Shown: piece by piece, positions 16,173-23,034 of the stretch
Position numbering within the stretch: position 1 is the stretch's first letter
How the letters are laid out: each line of letters opens with the position of its first letter
Source: Defluviimonas sp. SAOS-178_SWC
GTDB taxonomy: Bacteria; Pseudomonadota; Alphaproteobacteria; Rhodobacterales; Rhodobacteraceae
NCBI RefSeq assembly: GCF_039830135.1
Contig: NZ_CP156081.1
Span: 2,404,001-2,468,000, forward strand
DNA: 64,000 nt
Direction of reading: 5' to 3'
Position numbers and translations under genes: made by a program
Notes under the pieces: generated by a model
The model's database searches: none
What the model saw: the letters and a program-made list of their open reading frames with translations, nothing else
What the model was told of the DNA's origin: nothing

Positions 16173-16940
16173 TCAGGAGTCCATGTTGACGGTGTAGCCA
16201 TCGACGGCGATGACCTGGCCCGATACGAAGCGGGCCTGAGGCGAGGCGAGGAAGACCGCCATTTCGGCGACGTCCTGCGGCTGGATAAAGCTGCGCATCG
16301 CGACGCAGGCGGTGTAGGATTGGCGAACCTCGCCGTCAGCGATCCCCCGCGCCTCCGCCTCGCGGCGGATGACACCGTCCATGCGCGGCCCATCGACCGA
16401 ACCCGGGCAGATCGCGTTCGCCCTCGCTCCGAACGGCCCAAGCTCCATAGCGAGGGTTTTCATCAGGCCAAGGACCGCCCATTTGGCCGAGACGTAAGGT
16501 GCCCGCCTGGGAAGGGCGCCAAGCCCGGCCGTCGACGATGTGATCAGGATGCTGCCACCCTTCTGCGCCCGCATGTAAGGAACAGCATACTTGCTGGCGA
16601 GAAAGGCGCCCTCGAGGTTGACCGAGACGCAACGGCGCCAGTCTTCTAGCGAAATATCCTGCACCCCGGCAGTGGGGCCGGAAATGCCTGCATTGGCGCA
16701 GACCGTATCAAGGCCGCCCCACCTGTCGCCGACATCCTGAAACAGGTTCCGCATCGCACCCTCGTCCGAGGCGTCCACGACGCTGGCGCGCCAGGTGTCG
16801 GGACAGGATGCGATCGCCGCGGCATCGACATCGGTCACCCAGACCCGCGCACCGGCGCGGTCGAAGGCTTCAGCCATGGACCGGCCAATGCCGGCTGCCC
16901 CGGCGGTTATGAGGACGCGTTGGTCGGAGAGATCGGTCAT
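16173..16940 (-). CDS. SDR family NAD(P)-dependent oxidoreductase
   Basis: A 255-aa classical SDR. It has ITAGAAGIG (a TGxxxGIG variant), NAGISGP in place of the NNAG motif, catalytic Ser in ITSSTAG and the Tyr/Lys pair in YVSAKWAVLG, ending with VSGQVIAVDGYTVN. It is the first gene of the operon SDR-Rieske-permease-permease-ATPase, 42 bp before the Rieske gene. It probably oxidises a hydroxyl intermediate of the same pathway (inference). Confidence 0.92.
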   Translation of the reverse strand: MTDLSDQRVLITAGAAGIGRSMAEAFDRAGARVWVTDVDAAAIASCPDTWRASVVDASDEGAMRNLFQDVGDRWGGLDTVCANAGISGPTAGVQDISLEDWRRCVSVNLEGAFLASKYAVPYMRAQKGGSILITSSTAGLGALPRRAPYVSAKWAVLGLMKTLAMELGPFGARANAICPGSVDGPRMDGVIRREAEARGIADGEVRQSYTACVAMRSFIQPQDVAEMAVFLASPQARFVSGQVIAVDGYTVNMDS

Positions 16941-16987
16941 GGCGGCACATCGAATCCAAGGCTTACAAACCCACTAGGCCAATAAAA

Positions 16988-17001
16988 ATACTTGCAAGTC
17001 A
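16988..17001. promoter_or_regulatory. Palindromic operator upstream of the SDR-Rieske-ABC operon
   Basis: ATACTTGCAAGTCA contains the perfect central palindrome ACTTGCAAGT, the best-preserved core of the locus motif. It lies 48-61 bp upstream of the SDR start. The flanking DNA is AT-rich, consistent with a promoter. Confidence 0.6.
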
Positions 17002-17099
17002 AATTTTTTATAAAATGCTATCCCCAACATCCAGTCGGCCGGATGAGTTCCGCCGCGGCGAGCCCTCGCAACGGTGCTGTCATTTGTGGACGGCTCCCG

Positions 17100-18593
17100 T
17101 CACCCGCGATACCGTCCCTCTGGCCTTGGCCGGTTACTTCTGATCGCTCGTCGCTCGGCGATGATCGGATGGTCAACTGAGAGCTTTGCGTAGAACCGGC
17201 CGCTGGTCGCCCAGTTCATCATCTGCGAGAAGCTGTCGACCTGGTCCTTGAAGGCGCCACGTGGGAAGGCGAGGAGTTCCTGCCGGAACGACGGCAACCA
17301 CGGCGCCTCTAGCGGTAGCAGGACGAGCCCCTCCGAGACCGGCGCGCAGGCGGCACGGAAGCGCCGCTCCTTGTCAGTCTCTGGCGTGCTCGCCTGGAAA
17401 CGGCCGCGGTGAACCAGGCGGCAGTCCTGCAGGAGCGGCACGCCCGAGGAGGCCTTCTCGATCAGAACGAGATCAGCCGCCCAGTCTTCGGCCATTGCGA
17501 GGCACTTGCGCTTGAGTTCGGGATACTCGAGCCGGGCACGGAAGACGTCGAGAAGCCACCACTTCCGCTCTCGGAAGCCCCAGGTCGTGCAGACCGAGAA
17601 GGCTGCATTCGGATCGGCCGAACTCGCCGTATCCCAACTCTGGACCAGCATCTCGAAGGCCGACCGAGATGGCGCCTTCTCGTAGCTGCCGAACCACTCC
17701 CACCGCAATGGCGAGCCATCCGCCGCCGTCGGGTTCTGCTGGTACTGGCAGTTGAAGACAACCGACCCCATTTCGCGGCGCATGCGCGCGAGCGTCTCGA
17801 GGTCCATCTTGGCGGGGAAGAGGGCCTCGCCCGTTTTCCGGTGATGCACCCGTCCGCGCCCGATCGGGACGGCCTCGTCGGTCTCGGCGATCGCGCGCAG
17901 GTTCAGGTGATGGTAGGTTCCGCTCTCGAGCAGGAAGCCCGCCGGGTCCCGCTCGTGCAGGCGCTGCGCGATCATCACCACGCGGCCCTTGGCCGGGTCG
18001 TCGAGACGCGACAGGAGCGAGGACTGGATGTAGTCGCGGGCATTCTGCAACTCGGTCTCTGATGTGGCATCGGAGGCCTTCAGCAGGTCGTCGATGATGA
18101 TGTAGTCCGCGCCATGGCCTGTCACCGCGCCACCAAGGGAGACAGCCTTGCGGCTGCCTCCCCTGGTCGTGCGGATCTCGTCGTTCGTATTGCCGCGTTG
18201 CGCGAGGCGCGTTCCCGGGAAGACGCGCCGGTACCAGTCGGCCTCCATGATGCGGCGGCAATCCTCGGAGTGCTTGCGGCCAAGATCGAGACCATAGCTG
18301 GCCGCGATCACCTTCGCCGCAGGGTTATGCCCGAGCAGGAAGGCCACGAAGGCGACCGAGACGGTGATCGACTTCAGGTGCCGCGGCGGCACGTTGATCA
18401 CGAGCCGCAGGTTCTCGCCGCGTCGCAGCCGGTCGAGCTCATGGCACATCGCTTCGATATGCCAGTTCGCAACGAAGCCTTCGGTCCGTCCCGCGTGCAA
18501 GGTGCCAAAGGCGCGCCAGAGGAAGGGGAGGAAGTCCTGGCGGCAGATGGCATCGACCACCTGCCGCTCGAGCGCTGGATCGAGCCGCGTCAT
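17100..18593 (-). CDS. Phage terminase large subunit (TerL)
   Basis: A 497-aa terminase. The ATPase domain has the atypical Walker A NVPPRHLKS near residue 70 and Walker B DYIIIDDLL near residue 165, which are typical of the 'PPRHLKS' terminase group. The C-terminal nuclease half contains VQSWDTASS, with the metal-binding Asp, and the acidic VLIEKASSG segment. TerL packages phage or gene-transfer-agent DNA into capsids. No portal, capsid or tail genes accompany it. Similar isolated TerL genes occur beside DUF5681, ParB-methyltransferase and recombinase genes in Rhodobacterales islands; just such a set lies at 47,776-50,560 on the same strand. GGGAGG precedes the start. Confidence 0.9.
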   Translation of the reverse strand: MTRLDPALERQVVDAICRQDFLPFLWRAFGTLHAGRTEGFVANWHIEAMCHELDRLRRGENLRLVINVPPRHLKSITVSVAFVAFLLGHNPAAKVIAASYGLDLGRKHSEDCRRIMEADWYRRVFPGTRLAQRGNTNDEIRTTRGGSRKAVSLGGAVTGHGADYIIIDDLLKASDATSETELQNARDYIQSSLLSRLDDPAKGRVVMIAQRLHERDPAGFLLESGTYHHLNLRAIAETDEAVPIGRGRVHHRKTGEALFPAKMDLETLARMRREMGSVVFNCQYQQNPTAADGSPLRWEWFGSYEKAPSRSAFEMLVQSWDTASSADPNAAFSVCTTWGFRERKWWLLDVFRARLEYPELKRKCLAMAEDWAADLVLIEKASSGVPLLQDCRLVHRGRFQASTPETDKERRFRAACAPVSEGLVLLPLEAPWLPSFRQELLAFPRGAFKDQVDSFSQMMNWATSGRFYAKLSVDHPIIAERRAIRSNRPRPEGRYRG

Positions 18594-18659
18594 GGGGCGC
18601 CCTCCCGCTGATCGCCATTGCTGTTTTTACCAGATCATCGCCCTGCCCCCGTCGGCCGA

Positions 18660-19076
18660 ATGATCCGGCTTGCCGATCTCGAGACGCTGGACCGGGCCGC
18701 GCTTCTTGCGGCCTGGAGCCAGCTCTTCGGCAGCCCGGCGCCGAAGAAGATCAGCCGACCCCTGCTTCTCCGCTTTCTCGCCTTCGAACTGCAGGCGCGG
18801 GAGCGGGGCGGATTGCCGAAGTCGGTGCTGGCGGACCTCGCCCGCGCGGCGCGCGCGGGCAAGCCCGCGCATTCCACCGCCCCGCGGCTCAAGCCGGGCG
18901 GCCGGCTCCTGCGCGAGTGGAACGGCATCACCAATGTCGTGGAGGTTACCTCGGAGGGTTACCTATGGCGCGGGACGACGCATCGGTCGCTCTCGGCCAT
19001 CGCCCGGGCAATCACCGGGGCGCATTGGTCGGGCCCGCGGTTCTTCGGCCTCGGGCAGAAGGCAGGCCAGTCATGA
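18660..19076 (+). CDS. DUF2924 domain-containing protein (recombinase-associated)
   Basis: A 138-aa protein with the DUF2924 features: LETLDRAALLAAWSQLFGSPAPK, RFLAFELQA, RLKPGGRLLREWNG, and the C-terminal SLSAIARAITGAHWSGPRFFGL. It is related to the protein at 59,193-59,687. DUF2924 genes almost always precede a large serine recombinase. Here its stop overlaps the recombinase start (ATGA). The ATG at 18,660 begins the conserved region; the earlier ATG at 18,618 adds 14 unrelated residues. Its molecular role is not known; a DNA-binding or recombination-directionality role is only a guess. Confidence 0.85.
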   Translation: MIRLADLETLDRAALLAAWSQLFGSPAPKKISRPLLLRFLAFELQARERGGLPKSVLADLARAARAGKPAHSTAPRLKPGGRLLREWNGITNVVEVTSEGYLWRGTTHRSLSAIARAITGAHWSGPRFFGLGQKAGQS

Positions 19077-19600
19077 CGCGTCCGGTGGTCCGTTGCGCGA
19101 TCTACACCCGGAAATCCTCCGACGAGGGGCTCGAGCAGGAGTTCAACTCGCTCGATGCCCAGCACGAGGCCTGTGCGGCCTATGTCGCGAGTCAGAAGGC
19201 CGAGGGCTGGAAGGTCATCTCCAGCGGCCTCCGAGCGGCTGCGATCGAAGCTGCATCACTTCTCGACAGGGCGGGAGAGCGGCGGCGGTTCCTTCAGCCG
19301 GGGGCAAATCCACAAGATCCTGACCAACCCGGTCTATCGCGGCCTCACCCGGCACCGGGACAAGACCTACCCGGGAACGCATCCGGCGATCGTGGACGAG
19401 ACGACGTGGAACTCCGTGCAGGTGGCGCTGCAGGCCGCAAGCGGCCGGCGGCGGGGGGTGACTGCGGGTGCATCGCAAGGACAAGGGACGGTAGCCCGTG
19501 CTGGCGTGAACCCTGCCGCGTCACTTCTTGGCAAGGTCCGCGACGAGACGGGCGACCCGCTGACACCGACGCATACGCAGCGCAACGGCCGGCGGCATAC
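19073..19600 (+). pseudogene. Serine recombinase, internally deleted and truncated
   Basis: The N-terminal 47 residues (VRCAIYTRKSSDEGLEQEFN, then SLDAQHEAC) match the intact recombinase at 59,689-61,341, including the catalytic Ser in YTRKSSD. At about 19,215 the sequence jumps to another frame and to a part equivalent to roughly residue 210 of the intact copy (STGRESGGGSFSRGQIHKIL, NPVYRGLTRHRDKTYPGTHP). The loss of about 490 bp removes most of the catalytic domain and shifts the frame. The homology ends at about 19,595, where the inverted IS66 fragment begins. The gene is therefore not functional. Confidence 0.85.
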
Positions 19601-19716
19601 CGCGCCCGGCGGCACCCGTCCTCCGACATCTCGATCTCCTCTCGCTTCAACACCGTGAAGCCAAGAAAATCGGAAATCTGCCAACAACGACAAGTGTGTG
19701 GCGAATGGACGCTTAC
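19596..19716 (-). repeat. Inverted copy of the IS66 left end (121 bp)
   Basis: This segment is the exact reverse complement of 20,254-20,374, the left end of the complete IS66 element, including its terminal GTAAGCGTCC and the first codons of its tnpA. Nothing else of a second element is present. It joins the broken recombinase on its left side. It may be a relic of a second insertion that was deleted or inverted. Confidence 0.9.
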
Positions 19717-20245
19717 AATCGTTCCCTGTTCGGGCGGAAAAATTCCCTGTTCCGTTGCGTAGGGAATTTTTGCGCAAGCCATTGGAATACCTCCATGAAT
19801 CTTGGGCGCGATCAGAAAAAATGAGCTGGAGTCGTGGAAATTCCCTGTAAATCGGCCCGGAACAGGGAAAAACAGGCAAACCCCACCGCCTCCAGGGGGC
19901 GACTGAGACGGCGGCTGGGAATGCGCCCGGATCGGCGGCAAGGGCGCGTCTCACGCGAAATCCCTGCGCGCAAACCCACGGGAATTGCGGGGAAAACCGT
20001 GCTCTACAGAAATATTTATCGATAACAAGGGGTTGCTGGCGGAGGAGCCAGTCTGGAGCTATCCCGTCTCTGCAAAATTCCCTGCAAACAGGGAAAATAA
20101 CAGGGTATTTCCGATGTTTTTGCCAATCTAACGCCGATCTCGGCGAAAATCCCCGCGAGTATTCAATGAGTTATTGGGAGTTTCCCTGCTGAAAAGAACA
20201 GGGAACTTTTTCGAGCTGAACACGGTAATTTTCAGATCGAGCAGG
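19717..20245. repeat. 529-bp noncoding region rich in TTCCCTG/CAGGGAA repeats
   Basis: No convincing gene. Copies of TTCCCTGTT or its complement occur near 19,722, 19,743, 19,840, 19,860, 20,076, 20,086, 20,183, 20,198 and 20,241, in both orientations. TTCCCTGCAAACAGGGAA at 20,076-20,093 is a perfect hairpin with a 4-nt loop. The region is trapped between the two inverted IS66 ends and follows the broken recombinase, so it may be the recombinase recognition or attachment region (inference). Confidence 0.5.
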
Positions 20246-20253
20246 GAACCTGG
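20246..20253. repeat. IS66 target-site duplication, left copy
   Basis: GAACCTGG lies directly before the left inverted repeat and is repeated exactly after the right end at 22,842-22,849. Confidence 0.95.
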
Positions 20254-20340
20254 GTAAGCGTCCATTCGCCACACACTTGTCGTTGTTGGCAGATTTCCGA
20301 TTTTCTTGGCTTCACGGTGTTGAAGCGAGAGGAGATCGAG

Positions 20341-20847
20341 ATGTCGGAGGACGGGTGCCGCCGGGCGCGGTATGGCGAAGCGTTCTGGCGGGCGCATCAC
20401 GAGGCCTGGAAGCGCGGTGACCTGAATCAGCGGGAATATTGCGAGGTGCAGTGCCTGTCGCTGAAGGCGTTCGGGAACTGGCGGGCGAAGTTCATGGCCG
20501 AACCTGAGGTGCCGGTGCGCAAGTTGCTCTGGCGGCGCGGCGGCGCAAGTCACACCCTAGGTCACAACCAGAGTCACACTCTTGGTCACACCGCAGGTCA
20601 CATGACTTATCCCAGTTCGGAGGTGCCCGAGGTGCCGGCCGTGCCGCCTCTGCGTGACGGTCACCGCCGGCGTTTCAGCGATGTGCAGCGCGCTCGCATC
20701 CTGGCCGAAGCGGCCCGACCCGGTGCCAGCGTCTCCGAAGTGGCGCGCCGCTACGGCATCGCCCGGCGCGTGCTTTGCCGCTGGCGGCAGGAAGAGGCGG
20801 TGCGGTTCGTGGATGTCGAGATCGCCGATGGGGAGATGGCGCCATGA
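20341..20847 (+). CDS. tnpA: IS66 accessory protein TnpA
   Basis: A 168-aa protein. The N-terminal part (FWRAHHEAWKRGDLNQREYC) is the usual IS66 Orf1 helix region, and the C-terminal RFSDVQRARILAEA...SVSEVARRYGIARRVLCRWR is a helix-turn-helix. Between them is a low-complexity stretch of SH/GH repeats encoded by GTCACA at an exact 12-bp period. The ATG at 20,341 has GAGGAG upstream. Its stop overlaps the tnpB start (ATGA). It is needed for IS66 transposition but its exact role is not known. Confidence 0.92.
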   Translation: MSEDGCRRARYGEAFWRAHHEAWKRGDLNQREYCEVQCLSLKAFGNWRAKFMAEPEVPVRKLLWRRGGASHTLGHNQSHTLGHTAGHMTYPSSEVPEVPAVPPLRDGHRRRFSDVQRARILAEAARPGASVSEVARRYGIARRVLCRWRQEEAVRFVDVEIADGEMAP

Positions 20848-21197
20848 CCTTGCTGCCTGCCGGCGTCAAAGTGCACCTGGCGTTTGGCTACACCGATATG
20901 CGGAAGGGGATGGACGGTCTGGCCGTGCTCGTTCAGGAAGTGCTGCATCAGGATCCGTTCACCGGGCATCTCTTCGTGTTCCGGGGGCGCAATGCCAGTC
21001 TCATCAAGATCGTGTTCTGGGACGGCACCGGCCTGTGTCTGTTCACCAAGAGGCTGGAGCATGGTGTCTTCGTCTGGCCGGCCAATATCGAGCCGGGACG
21101 GACGCTTTCTCTGACATCAGAGCAGCTCTCGCATCTTCTGGAAGGGATCGACTGGCGGGCGCCGGACCAGCGCTGGCGACCGGCGGCGGCGGGCTGA
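20844..21197 (+). CDS. tnpB: IS66 accessory protein TnpB
   Basis: A 117-aa protein with the highly conserved IS66 Orf2 pattern: GVKVHLAFGYTDMRKGMDGL, GHLFVFRGRNASLIKIVFWDG, GLCLFTKRLEHG. It overlaps tnpA by 4 bp, which implies translational coupling. It is an accessory protein for transposition; the mechanism is unclear. Confidence 0.95.
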   Translation: MTLLPAGVKVHLAFGYTDMRKGMDGLAVLVQEVLHQDPFTGHLFVFRGRNASLIKIVFWDGTGLCLFTKRLEHGVFVWPANIEPGRTLSLTSEQLSHLLEGIDWRAPDQRWRPAAAG

Positions 21198-21254
21198 AAG
21201 ACCTGCGGCGCATTGACTCAGGGCGGTGATAGCGGCGCGGGATGAGCCTGCGGC

Positions 21255-22811
21255 ATGGTACAATCGACCATGTCCATCGACCTTGCCAGCCTGCCGGACG
21301 ACGTGGAAGCGCTGCACGCGCTGATCGGCGATCTGGTGCGCGAGCGGGACAGCGCGCGGGCCGAGGCGGAGGCCGAGATCGCGCGGCTGAGAGGCATTCT
21401 GAAGACGCTGCAGCGGATGCAGTTCGGCCGCCGATCGGAGCGCCTCGATCCCGATCAGCTGCAACTCGGGCTCGAGGACGTGGCCGCCGATCTGGTGGAG
21501 CTGGAAGAGGCCGCGGATCGCAATGAACGCCGTCCGGGCACAGCTGCACGTGGCAAGGATCAACGTCTCAGCCTGTCGGACCATCTGCCGCGTGAAGACC
21601 GTGTCGCCGATGTGGATGCGGAGGTCTGTCCCTGCTGCGGCGGGGCCCTGCACCTGATCGGCGAGACGGTCAGCGAAATGCTGGACCATGTGCCGGCGCA
21701 GTTGCGGGTCGTGCGGATCCGCCGGCCCAAATACGGTTGCCGGACCTGCGGGACGATCCATCAGGCCCCGGCGCCGGAGCGGCCGATCGCGAAGGGACTG
21801 GCAACACCGGCACTCCTGTCACATGTCCTGATCGGCAAATACTGTGATCACCTGCCGCTCTACCGGCAGAGCCAGATCTTCGCCCGCCAGGGGGTCACGC
21901 TGAACCGCTCGACGCTGGCGAACTGGGTGGCGGGCGCCGCCTGGTGGCTTGCCCCGATCCGGGATCGGATCGCCGATCACGTGATGGCGGCGGAACGGGT
22001 CTTTGCCGATGATACCGTGCTGCCGGTACTCGACCCCGGGCGCGGCCGCACCCGCACCGGGCGGCTCTGGGTCTATGCAAGGGACGACCGCCCCTGGGGC
22101 GGGAACGATCCGCCAGCGGTTCTCTATCGTTACAGTCCGGATCGGCGGGCCGAGCGGCCGGCGGCGCATCTGGAGCACTTCAGCGGCATTCTCCAAGTCG
22201 ACGGCTATCCCGGCTTCGAACCGCTGGCCGCACGGCGCGACATCGTGCTGGCTGCCTGCTGGGCGCATGCGCGGCGGAAGTTCTGGGAGGTGCATCAGGC
22301 CACCGGATCGCCCATTGCGCAGGAGGTCCTGCGCCGGATCGCGGCGCTCTATGCGATCGAGGCGGAGATCAGGGGCGGATCCGCCGCGGGCCGGCAGGCC
22401 GTGCGTGACCACCGTGCGCGCCCGATCGTTGATGATCTGAAGCCCTGGCTGGAACTGCAGCTGCCACGCCTGCCACAGCGCAGTGGTCTTGCAGAGGCCA
22501 TCCGCTATGCGCTCGCCCGCTGGCCGTCGCTCTGCCGCTTCCTCGACGATGGTCGGATCGACCTTGACACCAATACGGTCGAGCGTGCCATCCGCCCCGT
22601 CACGCTCGGCCGCAAGAATGCTCTCTTTGCCGGCTCCGACGGCGGTGCCGACAGATGGGCCACAATCACCACGCTGATCACCACCGCCAAACTCAACAAT
22701 GTCGAACCGCAGGCCTGGATCACCGATGTCCTGCAGCGCATGACCGACGGCCATCCGATCAGCCGTGTCGATGATCTCTTGCCCTGGAACTGGCAGCCCA
22801 GTTCGAACTGA
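21255..22811 (+). CDS. tnpC: IS66 transposase TnpC (DDE)
   Basis: A transposase of up to 518 aa. An N-terminal coiled-coil/leucine-rich segment is followed by a Cys pair region (CPCCGGAL, CRTCGTIH) that forms the IS66 zinc finger. The DDE catalytic residues are plausibly in VFADDTVLPV, LQVDGYPGFEPL and DTNTVERAIRP. The final RWATITTLITTAKLNNV is family-typical. The ATG at 21,270 is an alternative start five codons in; neither has a strong ribosome-binding site. The frame is intact, so the element may still be active. Confidence 0.93.
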   Translation: MVQSTMSIDLASLPDDVEALHALIGDLVRERDSARAEAEAEIARLRGILKTLQRMQFGRRSERLDPDQLQLGLEDVAADLVELEEAADRNERRPGTAARGKDQRLSLSDHLPREDRVADVDAEVCPCCGGALHLIGETVSEMLDHVPAQLRVVRIRRPKYGCRTCGTIHQAPAPERPIAKGLATPALLSHVLIGKYCDHLPLYRQSQIFARQGVTLNRSTLANWVAGAAWWLAPIRDRIADHVMAAERVFADDTVLPVLDPGRGRTRTGRLWVYARDDRPWGGNDPPAVLYRYSPDRRAERPAAHLEHFSGILQVDGYPGFEPLAARRDIVLAACWAHARRKFWEVHQATGSPIAQEVLRRIAALYAIEAEIRGGSAAGRQAVRDHRARPIVDDLKPWLELQLPRLPQRSGLAEAIRYALARWPSLCRFLDDGRIDLDTNTVERAIRPVTLGRKNALFAGSDGGADRWATITTLITTAKLNNVEPQAWITDVLQRMTDGHPISRVDDLLPWNWQPSSN

Positions 22812-22841
22812 CGCCGCGAAGTGTCAGAAATGGACGCTTAC

Positions 22842-22849
22842 GAACCTGG
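22842..22849. repeat. IS66 target-site duplication, right copy
   Basis: GAACCTGG, identical to the left copy at 20,246-20,253. Confidence 0.95.
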
Positions 22850-23034
22850 TCACGGCCAATGTCTCAATGGCAGGTTCCAGCCGATGCAGACTCCCGGTGT
22901 CATTTGAGCGGCCTCGGACGCGACAGAATCTGGTATCGTGAAGGGGACTCATAGAATGACGAACGACCTTACCCGGGCCTCTGCGGCACCGGCGTTGGAT
23001 GTTTTTGTTCTGGCGCAGATGGAGGCCGAGCCCG

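Larger units (their letters stand above)
20254..22841 (+). mobile_element. Complete IS66-family insertion sequence (2,588 bp)
   Basis: Both ends carry the inverted repeat GTAAGCGTCCATT (13 bp identical), typical of IS66. The element holds tnpA, tnpB and tnpC in order on the plus strand, and is flanked by the 8-bp direct repeat GAACCTGG, the duplication length expected for IS66. It therefore looks like a recent, intact insertion. Confidence 0.95.

Noticed and set aside
19717..20245. A CRISPR array in the TTCCCTG repeat region
   Set aside because: The repeats are 7-9 bp, in both orientations and unevenly spaced, with no unit of 23-40 bp and no cas genes.
22957..23034. Short frame starting MTNDLTRASA before the recombinase
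   Set aside because: It is in a different frame from the recombinase and ends soon after. I could not show a real fusion or frameshift, so the GTG start at 23,035 was kept.
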